A stretch of DNA of 64,000 nt from Cyrtodaria siliqua (GCA_037043455.1 JAWPHD010008287.1:53086-117085); one strand, 5' to 3'. Shown: positions 44,701 to 57,300, counted from the first letter of the stretch. Notes: generated by a model from the sequence alone, not told the origin. Made by a program: numbers and translations.

Positions 44701-45663
44701 ACGGATAAGACCTTAACAGCAGAGTATGTATCGGTGAATTGAGCGCGCCGACATTTTGTATCTGTTATCTTTTAATACAGTTATATGTACATGATTTTAC
44801 CGGCCAATTTTGAGCCTTTGCATGAGTAACTATTTGAGACAGGTTTGAGTGTAATAATAAAATTTAAAAAAAAAGTGTAATAAAATCATGCATTACATGT
44901 TGAAGTATATATAAATATACACTATTTTACTCTAGAACGAATCTTGAACTGAAACACTACTTAGTAGGTGAGAAATGGAGAAAATATATGACAAAAAAAA
45001 GGATATGTTTCAAAATAGACTTTATATGTTGCCATTTATTGCCGTGTGTATATATATATATGTATTGTGTCGTACCTGTGTACTCATGGATCTAAAGGTC
45101 TTTTGTATTTTGAATAAATATATATATGAAGTAGTTAAAACTATGTAATGATTAGTTTCGTGATGACTTTTTTCGCTTGATATACATTAATAAAATAAAC
45201 TTCGAGTTATGCTTCGAGTAGTTATAACATGATCTAAGCGCCACACAAACGTCTGTCTGATCATGTTCCCGCCTCATGCCAAACATAGTCAAAGTTTGGA
45301 AAATACTCACACAAGCAGACCAAGACAAATCCCAAATCCAAACTGCAAAAGCTTGTCATTAATGTTATATAATTTTTTTACCTATAATCGGCCAAATATA
45401 AAGAGGCAACGGCTCTTTAAAGTTGTATGGGACGAATCATATTGACGTAATTTCACTTAAAAAAGTGTTAATGTAATGAAGTCTTTGTTTGTTTTGTGCA
45501 ACGAACGGTTCTACAATCGGTCTTGCATTGACATCGACTTATCTTGCTGGTTGCTTGTCAATTTGGATTGCCAGTCTTTTTGAGATTTTTCCCTTTTGAG
45601 ATTCTCCATCCCACTTTTTCTTTCAAATGTATGTCTCGTAGTAACGAATATATTCCTATGGTT
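44701..45663. other. AT-rich stretch, no gene seen
   Basis: Short TA runs lie at 45049-45062. The frame 45263-45445 is featureless. Confidence 0.5.
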
Positions 45664-45665
45664 TA

Positions 45666-45992
45666 AAGGGACACATGGCAATCTTGATTTTTATTAAAAC
45701 TCACGGCTTCCCCTCAGTTTTTCTACATGTCTAGCATTTGTTCAATCGCTAATATTAATTATGAGAATAGTATACTATTAGGCAAATTGTTTTTTGCATA
45801 TTATTAAATGTTGAATATATTGCACCAATACTATATGTAAACCTATGGTAGAATATAAATATAAAAACTCAAACTTTTATTCAATTATATGCAAGTAAGT
45901 ATAAAGTCGAAATGATACTGGATAAAAAAAAATCGAGAATCTAATTTCAATGCTTGATAAACACTTCAAGATTGCCATGTGTCACTCTAACA
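45666..45992. mobile_element. MITE with AGGGACACATGG inverted ends
   Basis: The left end AAAGGGACACATGGCAATCTT and the right end CAAGATTGCCATGTGTCACTCT are inverted repeats. The interior is AT-rich and matches, in reverse, 22843-23172 (e.g. AACCTATGGTAGAATA against TATTCTACCATAGGTTTC). Confidence 0.7.
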
Positions 45993-46789
45993 TGTTCCAA
46001 GGATAGACTCGGATAGACGGGACCGTCCGGTTTACTTCCCCACCCATGGACCAGGATCAAGGAACGTGTCTTGACTAAGCTCAGCGGTGCCGGTGACGAT
46101 AGAACCGAGAAAAACACACACATTGCAGCTTAATCGAGTGATTTTAGTTTATAATCCTTTTTTTAAAAACTAATTCACAATTAGCAGAGCTATGTTTGAA
46201 TGTTGAATACATAGCTGTGTTGAACCGTAAATTTCACAGAAACGAATTCTTCACACGTGTGAGGAATTCGTGCAAATTCTTCACACAATACGTACGGATA
46301 TTTCACAAAAATCGCACGAATATGTCATAAATTTGTGAAATTTACGTTTGGCATCTCTACTCTAGAGTAAAAACGTATTTTTCACATGTTAAAACAGCAC
46401 GAAAAAAATGCAATAAATGATTGTTTAGACGAAAACGTCACATGTACATACAGATCGGCGAAAATATAACATTATTAGAAAAATAGGCGGAGCACAACAC
46501 AACACGACAGAACAGAACAGAGAATGGAAAAGAACAGAACAGAATAAAACAGAATATAATAGAATAGCCATTAATGATGTGCAGTTTTAACGGCAACAAA
46601 CAATGTATTAATTTGGTTTGTGTACAACTGTACGGTGTACCTTTTTGTTTTACTCTCATACGATCCATTAGGAAGAGATGGCGAAGCGCGAAATAACTTT
46701 GCAATTTTGAATCGTGTTCTTCGCGCTTTCCCAGTGCGTCTTCGTGCTCCATCATCGTGTTTTCGTGAATTGCCTAAAGGCCGATGCTC

Positions 46790-46965
46790 CAAGCGGAAGC
46801 TGCAATGACGATGCGTGAGCGTATAATGGCGAAGCGTGAAGGTGCGATGGCGTTGCGCAAATGTGCGATGGCGATGCGCGAAGGTACAATAGTGATGCGC
46901 GAAGGTGCGATGGCGGTGCCAGAAGATGTAATGACGATGCACGAAGATGCGTTGGCGGTGCCCGA
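46790..46965. repeat. Degenerate 21-bp minisatellite (ATGGCGATGCGCGAAGGTGCG)
   Basis: About eight degenerate 21-bp units. Because 21 is divisible by 3, both strands give open frames with 7-residue periodicity (plus strand A-M-A-M-R-E-G; minus strand A-H-R-H-R-T-F). No other evidence of coding. Confidence 0.8.
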
Positions 46966-47209
46966 TCTTTTCGCTTCGTTATCGAAACATCGGGCTTCTA
47001 TAGTCTTTTTTTATGATAGCAGACATGACAGACCTAACGATATGTATTGATAAAAATACTTTACATCATTTGGTCCGTTAAATGGGAGAGTTTTAATAAC
47101 TTGGCGTTTGATGCAAAAATAACAGAGCAGTCGTAAAGGTAAAATCGCGCGACGTTTACCATATCCATATAGTAGTTATAGGCCCGATAAGCTATTTCTA
47201 AATTAATAT

Positions 47210-48000
47210 TGAAGGTCAAGGTCACAGTGATCCAATAATGGTACGTGGCACTCTGTCGTCCTAAAATGCATCAACGTACCAAGTTTGGTACCTCTAGGTG
47301 CTGTAGTTATAATCTATGAGTTATGGTCCTTATTTTTCTATTTCTGACCTTGAAGGTCAATATCACAGTGACCCAGTTTTGGCACCCAACATCTCAGCAT
47401 CCCAATATGTATCCACATACCAAATTTGGTATTTGCATGTGCTGTATTATATGAGTTATTGCTCGGAAAACCAATAGAACAATCATTGCTAAATCAGGGG
47501 CGCATAACTCTGTTTTTAATGATCCTATCTAAGCAAAAGTTTAACTTGACCAAATGCAATATGCCATTTTTGCTAAATCGAGGGCAATAACAACTCTAGC
47601 GTTTCTAGCCCATACTTGATCTTGACCGAGATCTTATAGTCATACACATTCTGTCCAAATATTATTAAGATTGGTCTTGAAATAAAGCCTCTAGAGTGTT
47701 AACAAGATCATATACAGTTTCTTGCTAAATCAAGGGAAATAACTCTGGTGTTACTAGGCCGATATGACTGAAACTCGAACTTGGCTTGCATTTTTATAAA
47801 CATTCACATTCTTTCTTAATATGATTCAGATTGGTCAGTAATTGACTCTACTGTAGTGTGTTAACAAGGTAGAATATGGCCTTTTTGCTAAATCATGGGC
47901 CATAACTCTGGTCATACTTGTACGATCTGGCCCATAATCGAACTTGGCCGAGATCTTTTGGTCATATATGTTTTATCCAAGGTTGGTCAAGATTGCTTGA
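47210..48000 (+). repeat. Diverged dispersed repeats (CATAACTCTGG and AAGGTCA...CACAGTGA units)
   Basis: GAAGGTCAAGGTCACAGTGA and TGAAGGTCAATATCACAGTG mark two units. GCTAAATCA.GGG..ATAACTCTG(G/T) units follow at about 47490, 47570, 47725 and 47888, with AACTTGG(C)C(G)AGATCTT and GTGTTAACAAG motifs. Related to 31135-32000. Confidence 0.6.
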
Positions 48001-48656
48001 ACAATGTGGCCGCTAGACTGTTAACATACCAATTGTTTGATATAAGCGATAGACTGTATCCTGTCGGCTGGCTGTGAAAAATACGCTCGTACGAAAAAGC
48101 AAAAAAAAGGCAAACGTATATGTCACATTTTCGATTATTAGTGATATTTACGGCCGTATTTGTAACAAAAGTGTGAAGAATTCGCACGAATTCCTCACAC
48201 GTGTTAAGAATTCGTTTCTGTGAAATCATAGCTGCATTCGAATGTTGAACGCATGGCCGGATTCGAATGTTGAACGCATATCTTTGTTCAACTGCTGAAC
48301 GCAGAGCTGAGTTCGAATGTTAAACACAGGACTGTGTTCGAATGTTTAACGCTGGGTTAAGTTCAAATGTTAAATTCAAGACTTGGTTCTAATGTTGAAA
48401 GCAGGGCTGTGTTCGTATGTCGAACAATGGACTATGACCGAATGTTGAATGCAATGCCGATTGTTATAATGGTCTTCGGATCGCCTCTCGTCCACTGACA
48501 ATCTGTCTCGAGCATTATTTTCATAATATAAATAGTTTTGTACTTATGTATGACACCATACCAGCGTTGTGCACAAACTGGCCAGGCTGCACAAGTACTT
48601 CCTGCTGGCAACATGTATCCCTTCACAACCATTAAACGGTGTTCATTATATGTTTA

Positions 48657-48830
48657 TATGGGCGTGGGCCGGTGGATTAAACTGGAGGATCTAACCTCAC
48701 CGACACCACTTAGTTTCTTTAGTGTGTTATTGGGCAAGACACTTTCCTTAGCATTCGACGACTCATCTTGTTTTGTGTGCATACATTATTTTATGTTAAC
48801 TCATATGATGCTTTAAGCCTATACTAAACG
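48657..48830 (+). mobile_element. tRNA-derived SINE, diverged, with CORE-like motif
   Basis: GGGCCGGTGGATTAAACTGGAG resembles the head of the 28822 SINE. TATTGGGCAAGACACTTTCC (48727-48746) matches its CORE-like block. Confidence 0.5.
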
Positions 48831-49900
48831 ATTTATAAGGGATCTAGGGATCTAACTACACGTTTAGTTACTAGTTTGTACAACTGCTAGCAAGATGAAC
48901 CCACTATGAATTAATAGTGATGCGTTATCAACAAAAACACGTACACTAAGTCGACGTGTTTACCAGCTGAAACATTTTCATAAATAATAATTCCCAAACA
49001 GAACACAATATGCGTTGTTTTTTAATGCACGTTCACATTTCATAAAAAAACTGAACACTTTGAGAGTGTTCTTTTGTATTTGTTTTGGCACCAATGACTC
49101 TTTCAGATCGCCCCTAGACCCTTAATGGAGTCGCAGAAAATAAATCGTCTGATCTCACTAAATTGACTCATAAGGAATAATATAAGATTGATTATATTGA
49201 TGAATTCTGCAAAGTACACCGACATTTAAATATGAGCGACATTGTTGCAAAACAAGGTACGAAACTGGGGATGAAACGCGATTTTCCAATAAAACTTCTT
49301 ACTTTAATTGGTACAAAATATAGTTTTACTTAATATAACTTCTACATCAGAAGACGTCATAATATCGTTAAGACAGGAAACGACAATGTAGGTATAAACC
49401 ATGATCATTTTATGTACAATTTGCGAATGTATATGGGTCGAGTACGAAATAATCAAATTGTAATGAACTAGTAACCGGATAGCACCAATTATCCGAATTT
49501 CGATGGACGTTTAAATGTGTTTATACTAAACAAATTTTGTCTTATTGGACTAGGGGCTTTTCAAGCCCTAGTCCTTAGCAGGCGACACAATTTGAGCACG
49601 CTAGAAGCCGCAACAGATCGTCACTGACGTAATGTATCACTACGCTAACAGACAGAGCGTCAGCTGTCATTTTGATTGGGTGTTCATTCGCATAAAAGAA
49701 ATAAACACACCCCTCTCACTGTACATCATTCCCGTTCATACCACCGAACCAGCAGGACCACCATCAACGTCGGGCCCGGTGTGGCTTGTTTCTGCTCATT
49801 CGGTCCCACCGAGCCGAACGTTGAAAGCGTAGAAACACGTTCCGATATGGCATACACCCCACACTAGGGTGATACCGTGGCCCTTCTCAGGGCCGTTTTT
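48831..49900. other. Non-coding, with a 28-bp hairpin
   Basis: GGACTAGGGGCTTTTC and AAGCCCTAGTCC at 49549-49576 form a near-perfect hairpin. A partial AAAGCCCCTAGTCC also occurs at about 52356. No gene was recognised. Confidence 0.5.
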
Positions 49901-50460
49901 AGCTCGACTGATCAGAGATCAGCAGAGCTTATGCCGTGGTGCGGCGTCCGTCGTCTGTCCGTCCGTCTGTCTGTCCGTCTGTCCGTCAACTTTTTTTGTA
50001 ACGACTACTCCTCTGAAACTACTCAATGGATTTTCATGAAACTTTACAGAAATGTTGCCCATGAAGTCTAGTTGATCCTAGCAAAAATTCATGTTGATGT
50101 GAAATCCAAGATGGCCGCCAAATCTAAAAATAGGTTTTTAAAAAACAAGTTTGTAGCGACTACTTCTTGAAAACTATAAGTAATATTGATATGGGACTTT
50201 TTCTAAAATCATCAGCATGACATGATGTTAGTCCTTGTCGAAAATCGTTTTGATTCGACGTTAAACATGGCTGCCAGCGGCAATCTTTGTTTACATAGAG
50301 TTATATAATGAAAACTTGTAGCGACTATTCCTCAGGTTGGCCGGAAATTCAAGATGGCCGCCACGGCTAAATATAATTTTTCAAAAAACAAGTCTGTAGC
50401 GACTACTTCCTGAAATCAAAATCAATCAGTAGAGCTTCAAGGTCATTGACCTCTTGTTTG
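49901..50460 (+). repeat. Family C element with 5' hairpin and 3' hairpin + CTCTTGTTT
   Basis: It begins TTTAGCTCGACTGATCAGAG, ATCAGCAGAGCTTATGCCG. (GTCCGTCT)n text and three diverged units follow with (G/A)ACTACT.CT..AAACTA, TCCAAGATGGCCGCC and TTTTTAAAAAACAAG.(T)TGTAGC. It ends CAGTAGAGCTTCAAGGTCATTGACC then TCTTGTTT. CAGTAGAGCT near the end is inverted relative to AGCTCTACTG at the start of its relative at 29491. Confidence 0.7.
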
Positions 50461-51608
50461 TAATCTACTGGGACATATAATCACCACGGATACATTCAAC
50501 CTGCGAGATCTACACTTGTCGTATGCTGGAGTCACTATATCAGTTCGGGAGGATTGATAACCCAGCATACGACGGCGTATATGGCGGAGGAGACCATGGA
50601 GCATACACAGAATGGGGGACGCCGTACCATCACCTCCGCAAAAGTTGGGGAACTTTCCGGGGGTCGTCCACCATTTTGTGTTACGTTCTAGGACGTAAAC
50701 ATCACCGGACAACAATCACGGGATTCTCAATCAACAGGATTGACCTACTAGATGGGCTTCAAATCTCCTGTGTCCTGATTGGTCGGGGAGCTGTAAATCA
50801 TCTTTTCGAGCCGACAATCGGATTGACCTAGTCACAATTCTGCAGGCAATCCGATTGGTCAAAATCTTCTATTGGACTTCGTAATCTACTTGGAATAGCT
50901 AATTTTCTACAGACTCTGCGAGGGATTTCTACACTGATGTGTCACCATCTCTTATCCTACGCAATCAACTGTAATTTACTTTGAACGAGAGACTCCAACC
51001 TTTCCCGGACTCAACTGCACGCCGAAAACGTCTACAGAAAAGCTCGCTAAAATGCGTCATGCAATACAGCGAGGGTAAACAAAAACTACATCTCTCTCTC
51101 TCTCTTGGTCTTGTGTAGAGAAGAAATAGTTCTCCGGATCAGACAAATACCATCTAAATCGTAAATAAGCTGTGGGAAATGGAAAGATAATTGAAGAATG
51201 TGATGTTTGGGCCTATACTTTTTTTCTACTAAGACAAGAAACAAGATGATATATTTTATCTCGAAATATTATAAACCCCGTTTGGACCCCGTACATCCAG
51301 CTTTGCAAACCTGGGATAAAGTAGCTCATTTGCATATTAATGTCGAAAGGGCCAATGCTTCCGAGCAAAAGTAGCTATTTTTCAGCAAAAAAGATTATTG
51401 TTTGCCCTACTTTTTCCTCCAATCAGACGGTGAGGAATTTTAAAAAAACTGCGAACTTATTCATGTAAATTTCTAACGATCACCAATACTAACCATTTAA
51501 TCATTAAGTAATCGCTTACTAAATGGCACGCGCTTGTTTTGGCGCGAACGTGTTAAGACGCGTGGTTTCGTAGAAGCGCGGGGGAAAAGTAGGGCAAACA
51601 CTAAGTCA
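50461..51608. other. Unassigned stretch with GTCGTATGCTGG inverted pair
   Basis: GTCGTATGCTGG (50518-50529) is inverted at 50571-50582 (CCAGCATACGAC). Overlapping frames of 90-102 codons on both strands at 50443-50831 have no recognised domain. A (CT)n run lies near 51089-51105. Confidence 0.4.
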
Positions 51609-51717
51609 GTTAGAGGCTAAGAAGTGAAATGTTAACAATTAAGAAACCCCGGTCAGTCGCTGCGCTCCTTCCCGTAGGGTTTCTTAATTGTTAAAATTTC
51701 ACTTCATAGCCTCTAAC
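51609..51717. repeat. 109-bp hairpin
   Basis: The arms GTTAGAGGCTAAGAAGTGAA...AAGAAACC and GGTTTCTT...TTCACTTCATAGCCTCTAAC are nearly complementary around a 28-base loop containing AGTCGCTGCGCTCCTT. Confidence 0.9.
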
Positions 51718-52440
51718 TAATACGTCTTCGTCAAAATGTTATAATTGCAGAATTTACAAATTGTATTACTACGCTGTAGAAGCGGCATTTCAGGCGCAAT
51801 AGATTGAACTGATCACGCGTTGATTTTATGACCCGCGATAACTATTAATCGAGTGGAGGATTTTTTTCGAATCTGACTTTGTACAGATATGAATCATGTT
51901 GCTCCGAATTAATAAATAATGGAATACATAGCACAGTAAAAAAATATGTAAACAATGATAAAATTAGATGTATTTTTCCTAAAAGGATAACTCATACGGC
52001 CTATATTTCTATCCGGTGCATGCGTCGGAATTTAATAATTACAATCTGATCCCTTCGAACTCAAGAAGACGCTTTCCGCCAGTGTTGTCAACACAGAACC
52101 AAATTGATACTTACAGACAGTCCAATAGTAAAATAGGAAAAACAATGCACTGTTATTGATAACAGTTGTTCGCTATAATGGTTTTTTCTGTTGCCTATTA
52201 TTATTATTCAATGGTCAGTACTAATCCATTTGGCGGGAAAGAAAACACCGTGGGCAGACTGTTGGACCATCTAAATACATACGCAAGGTCAGTGCATACA
52301 ATGTTCATAAATGCACTTACACCATGTGCACTCAACATAACTGTTCAATTTCCAAAGCCCCTAGTCCATCAGTGCTTTCAGATTTTTGTTTTATGGTCAT
52401 CTATTTATACATAGTTTTAGAAAATAGGAAAACATGTTCT
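51718..52440. other. Non-coding stretch
   Basis: The frame 52166-52414 is featureless. No RNA gene or repeat array was recognised. Confidence 0.45.
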
Positions 52441-52444
52441 GTTG

Positions 52445-52855
52445 CTGGCATCTGGAGTACTATCTTTTTTTGGGCATGGCATCTGGAATACTCCCTAACA
52501 GAGGGTTGGCATCTGGAATATTATTTGAACCATGCGAGGCCGCGCAGCGGCCGAGCCCAAGGGCCCGCAGGGCCCGAGCTCTCTAGGGGGGTCCGGGGGT
52601 ATCCACCCCCCCCCCCCCCCCCCGGAAAATTTTGAAACCTACGTGCTCTGAAATGGCATTTCCAGCAATCTGAGACATAAATTAGCATTTTTTTAATTTC
52701 TTGGATGGAAAAAAATATTTTTTGAGAAAAATACGACGTACGCGTATGAGAAACTGCGATGTCGGCGTACGGCGTACCACACTCCGGCGTACGGAATAAT
52801 GGCTAATATGGGTCGGAATCCGGCGTACGAAAAGGGGGTCGGTACCCTCTGTTAT
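52445..52855. repeat. GC-rich repeat with C18 run and CGGCGTACG motifs
   Basis: (T)GGCATCTGGA(A/G)TA occurs three times (about 52449, 52478 and 52508). A GC-rich block GAGGCCGCGCAGCGGCCGAG and GGGCCCGCAGGGCCC follows, then GGGTCCGGGGGTATCC, 18 consecutive C (52606-52623) and CGGAAAATTTTGAAA, text I recall as recurrent in marine invertebrate genomes. CGGCGTACG then recurs four times (52753-52830). ACAGAGGGT (52498) is inverted at ACCCTCTGT (52846-52854), possible element ends. Confidence 0.5.
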
Positions 52856-53505
52856 GTTTTATTGATTACTCTATAATTTGAATTTGATGATAATCGATAA
52901 CAATGAACTAAAATACTAAAAAAAACAACAGTTTACAGTAAATACAAACCCCTAATTTTGATTGTTTTACGATACGGTGATGGGATGGGGAGGTTGGGGG
53001 CATTCGATACAGACTGTAGACAACAGTTAACAAGAATCGAGTCGGCCGATTGCAACCATAAATTAAATTATTCATCAGGTTACCGGTGACATACCTAAGA
53101 TGGTGAGCGGATGCACCTCAGATATTCTGTTATCTGTTTGTATATACAACTATGTATGCATATACACTTACCTTTTAATTAGAACATAAACATACAGCAA
53201 TTGACATCAATATATATATTTAATGTTTACATACTATCAAACTAGGAAAACAATTAGAACACTTATCAAGAGTACATGTTCCACGTGCTTTCCAGTTACA
53301 GAGCCAATTGTGTGGTTTCCAGCACATACCTAATTGTGTGATTCCTGGCACAGACCTAATTGTGTGGTTCCCGGCACAGACCTAATAAGATTATGTCAAA
53401 TCACCCTCTCCCCTTGCCCCGAAAATGTCATGTTGATTTTGTCATTTGTGTTTGATGTTCATAAAGGTGTTCATTATTATTCCTGTATTTGTTTTAGGTG
53501 CTACT
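52856..53505. other. Non-coding stretch with short CCTAATTGTGTG(G/A)TT triplication
   Basis: The unit (C)C(T)AATTGTGTGGTTCC.GGCACA(G/T)A occurs three times at 53304-53383. No gene was seen. Confidence 0.5.
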
Positions 53506-53511
53506 TTGGTG

Positions 53512-53672
53512 GTGGCAGATATTAATTGCGGTTCCAGTGAAAAATAGAGTGTCTGCAACCCAATTTTCAGAACTGTGCAGTTCTGGTGGCGAGACGGTTC
53601 TAGGCCGATTCGATGTTAATGGAAGGTGGGTCTGAAATGTTAATTATGTTGACGCCCATATAACCTGTCAAA
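53512..53672 (+). mobile_element. SINE-like copy (CAATTCAAT-tailed family), diverged
   Basis: GTGGCAGATATTAATTGCGG, TTCCAGTGAAAAATAGAGTG, GGCGAGACGGTTCTAGGCC and GACGCCCATATAACC follow the family order. Confidence 0.5.
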
Positions 53673-54329
53673 ACCCTGCATTGCTTGATATTAAAGGGGT
53701 GTCTATGGTCACTGATTCCTGCAATGTCGTATTTTCGTTATTTCTTCGCGAAAAGACGAAAAGAACGCCATAACTAAAAGACGACATAACGAAAAACGAC
53801 ATATTCAGCGTGAGAAGACGATAGAGCGAAAAGACAAAAGAATGACAGAACGAAAAGACAATTAAACCAAGAAAATACGATATGTTTTATATAATTGAGC
53901 AAACTTGTTTCTGCATATTACTAATTGTTGATTATCTTAAACCAATAATATAGTTACACCTAGGTAGAAGAATTAAGAAAATTTAAAAACATATTACCTT
54001 TTATTTAATTACATGCAAATAGTTTAAACGTTAATAATACTGAATATATGATTACATAAATTTAGGCGCTAACTTTCAAGCTCTATAAATAGTATTATAC
54101 ATTTAACTTCAGTTTTAGGTAGGAACTGATCCAACTTGCCAATTAAGAATGACTCCGTTGCTATATTGTATTGTTGATGTTATAAGTGGGATACGTAAAT
54201 AAACACTATTGCGGGGATACTTATATATGATATCAATATTGCGCATAGCGATAACTTCATAACGTGTCCATTCCTTTAAATAGCCAAACCTGATAAACCT
54301 CATGTACACGTTTTGTTATAAAGTTGACT
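53673..54329. other. Non-coding, with CGAAAAGAC-rich patch
   Basis: 53735-53865 is rich in GACGAAAAG, AAAGACGACATAACGAAAA and similar short repeats on one strand. No gene was recognised. Confidence 0.45.
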
Positions 54330-57300
54330 GAATCTGATCGATACATCTCACAAACTAATATTTTATAAGACCAATCCTGATAAACCACATACTTGTCTTG
54401 TTATAAGACCAGACCAAGCCTGATAAATATTACAAACTAGTCGTGATGTAAGATTATACCAAGAATGATGAATCTCAAAAACTAGTCTGGTTATACGACT
54501 ATACCAAGAATGATGAATTTCGGAAACTAGTCTAGTTATACGATTATACCAAGAATAATGAATCTCGAAAACTAGTCTGGTTATACGACTATACCAAGAA
54601 TGATGAATTTCGAAAACTAGTCTAGTTATACGACTATACCAAGAATGATGAATCTCGAAAACTAGTCTAGTTATACGACTATACCAAAATTGATGAATCT
54701 CGAAAACTAGTCTAGTTATACGACTATACCAAGACTGTTAAATCTCAAAAACTTGTCTAGTTATGCGAATATACCAAGACTGATTAATCTCGAAAACTAG
54801 TCCAGTTATACGACTATACCAAAACTGATAAATCTCGAAAACTAGTCTAGTTATACGACTATACCAACATTGATGAATCTCGAAAACTAGTCTAGTTATA
54901 CCACTATACCAAGACTGATAAATCTCGAAATCTAGTCTAGTTATGCGACTATACCAATACTGATAAATCTCGAAAACTAGTCTAGTTATCAATTATACCA
55001 ATACTGATAAATCTCGAAATCTAGTCTAGTTATGCGACTATACCAATACTGATAAATCTCGAAAACTGGTCTAGTTATGCGAATATACCAAGACTGATGA
55101 ATCTCGAAAACTAGTCTAGTCATTCGACAATACGAAGACTGATAAATCTCGAAAACTAGTCTAGTCATATGGCCATACCAAGACTGATGAATCTCGAAAA
55201 CTAGTCGAGTCATGCGACTATACCAATACTGATTTATCTCGAAAACTAGTCTAGTCAAGCGACTATACCAAGACTGATCAAGACTGATGAATCTCGAAAA
55301 CTAATCGAGTCTTGCGACTATACCAAGACTGATTAATCTCGAAAACTAGTCTAGTTATACGACTATACTAAGACTGACTGATAAATCTCGAAAACTAGTC
55401 TAGTTATACGACTATACCAAGACTGATGAATCTCAAAAACTAGTCTAGTTATACGACTATACCAAGACATATAGTTATACGACTATACCAAGACTGATGA
55501 ATCTCGAAAACTAGTCTAGTTATACGACTATACCAAAATTGATGAATCTCGAAAACTAGTCTAGTTATACGACTATACCAAGACTGTTAAATCTCAAAAA
55601 CTAGTCTAGTTATGCGACTATACCAAGACTGATTAATCTCGAAAACTAGTCTAGTTATACGACTATACTAAGACTGACTGATAAATCTCGAAAACTAGTC
55701 TAGTTATACGACTATACCAAGACTGATGAATCTCAAAACTAGTCTAGTTATACGACTATACCAAGACATATAGTTATACGACTATACCAAAACTGTTGAA
55801 TCTCGAAAACTATTCTAGTTATGCGACTATACCAAAACTGATAAATCTCGAAAACTAGTCTAGTTATACGACTATACCAAAACTGATAAATCTCGAAAAC
55901 TAGTCTAGTTATACGACTATACCAAGACTGATGAATCTCGAAAACTAGTATAGTTATACGACTATACCAAAATTGATGAATCTCGAAAACTAGTCTAGTT
56001 ATACGACTATACCAAGACTGTTAAATCTCAAAAACTAGTCTAGTTATGCGACTATACCAAGACTGATTAATCTCGAAAACTAGTCTAGTTATACGACTAT
56101 ATTAAGACTGACTGATAAATCTCGAAAACTAGTCTAGTTATACGACTATACCAAGACTGATGAATCTCAAAAATTAGTCTAGTTATACGACTATACCAAG
56201 ACATATAGTTATACGACTATACCAAGACTGATGAATCTCGAAAACTGGTATAGTTATACGACTATACCAAGACTGATGAATCTCGAAAACTAGTCTAGTT
56301 ATGCGACTATACCAAGACTGATAAATCTCGAAAACTGGTCTAGTTTTACGACTATACCAAGACTGATGAATCTCGAAAACTGGTCTAGTTATACGACTTT
56401 AACAAGACTGATGAATCTCGAAAACTAGTCTAGTTATGCGACTATAACAAGACTGACTGATAAATCTCGAAAACTAGTCTAGTTATACGACTATACCAAG
56501 ACTGATGAATCTCGACAACTAGTCTAGTTATACGACTATACCAAGACGTCTAGTTAAACGACTATTCCAAGACTGATAAATCTCGAAAACTAGTCTAGTT
56601 ATACCACTATACCAAGACTGATAAATCTCGAAATCTAGTCTAGTTATGCGACTATACCAATACTGATAAATCTCAAAAACTAGTCTAGTTATCAATTATA
56701 CCAATACTGATAAATCTCGAAATCTAGTCTAGTTATGCGACTATACCAATACTGATAAATCTCGAAAACTGGTCTAGTTATGCGAATATACCAAGACTGA
56801 TGAATCTCGAAACTAGTCTAGTCATTCGACAATACGAAGACTGATAAATCTCGAAAACTAGTCTAGTCATATGGCCATACCAAGACTGATGAATCTCGAA
56901 AACTAGTCGAGTCATGCGACTATACCAATACTGATTTATCTCGAAAACTAGTCTAGTCAAGCGACTATACCAAGACTGATCAAGACTGATGAATCTCGAA
57001 AACTAATCGAGTCATGCGACTATACCAATACTGATTTATCTCGAAAACTAGTCTAGTCATGCGACTATACCAAGACTGATCAAGACTGATGAATCTCGAA
57101 AACTAATCTAGCTGTACGACTTTACCAAGACTGATGAATCTCGAAAACTAGTCTAGTTATACGACTATACCAAGACTGATGAATCTCGAAAACTAGTCTA
57201 GTTATACGACTATACCAAGACTGATGAATCTCGAAAACTAGTCTAGTTATACGACTATACCAAGACTGATGAATCGCGAAAACTAGTCTAGCTATACGAC

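Larger units (their letters stand above)
46231..48228. mobile_element. 2.0 kb DNA element with 43-bp terminal inverted repeats
   Basis: The left end ATTTCACAGAAACGAATTC..CACGTGTGAGGAATTCGTGC and the right end, its reverse complement with one mismatch, bound the segment. No transposase was recognised. The interior holds a CAGAA-rich microsatellite (46490-46567), a 21-bp minisatellite (46790-46960) and about 170-bp type repeats (47215-48000). Confidence 0.75.
46185..48455. repeat. 25-bp minisatellite interrupted by a 2 kb element
   Basis: Units like CGAATGTTGAACGCAGAGCTGTGTT recur about nine times at 48234-48455. About 1.5 diverged units precede the insertion (46185-46225). The sequence in between (46231-48228) is a TIR-bounded element. 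Confidence 0.75.

Noticed and set aside
46571..47050. Overlapping open frames of 88-123 codons
   Set aside because: The 21-bp minisatellite keeps both strands open; no domain and no splice context.
50443..50831. Frames of 90 and 102 codons on opposite strands
   Set aside because: No recognisable domain, no clear splice sites and mutual overlap; left unassigned.
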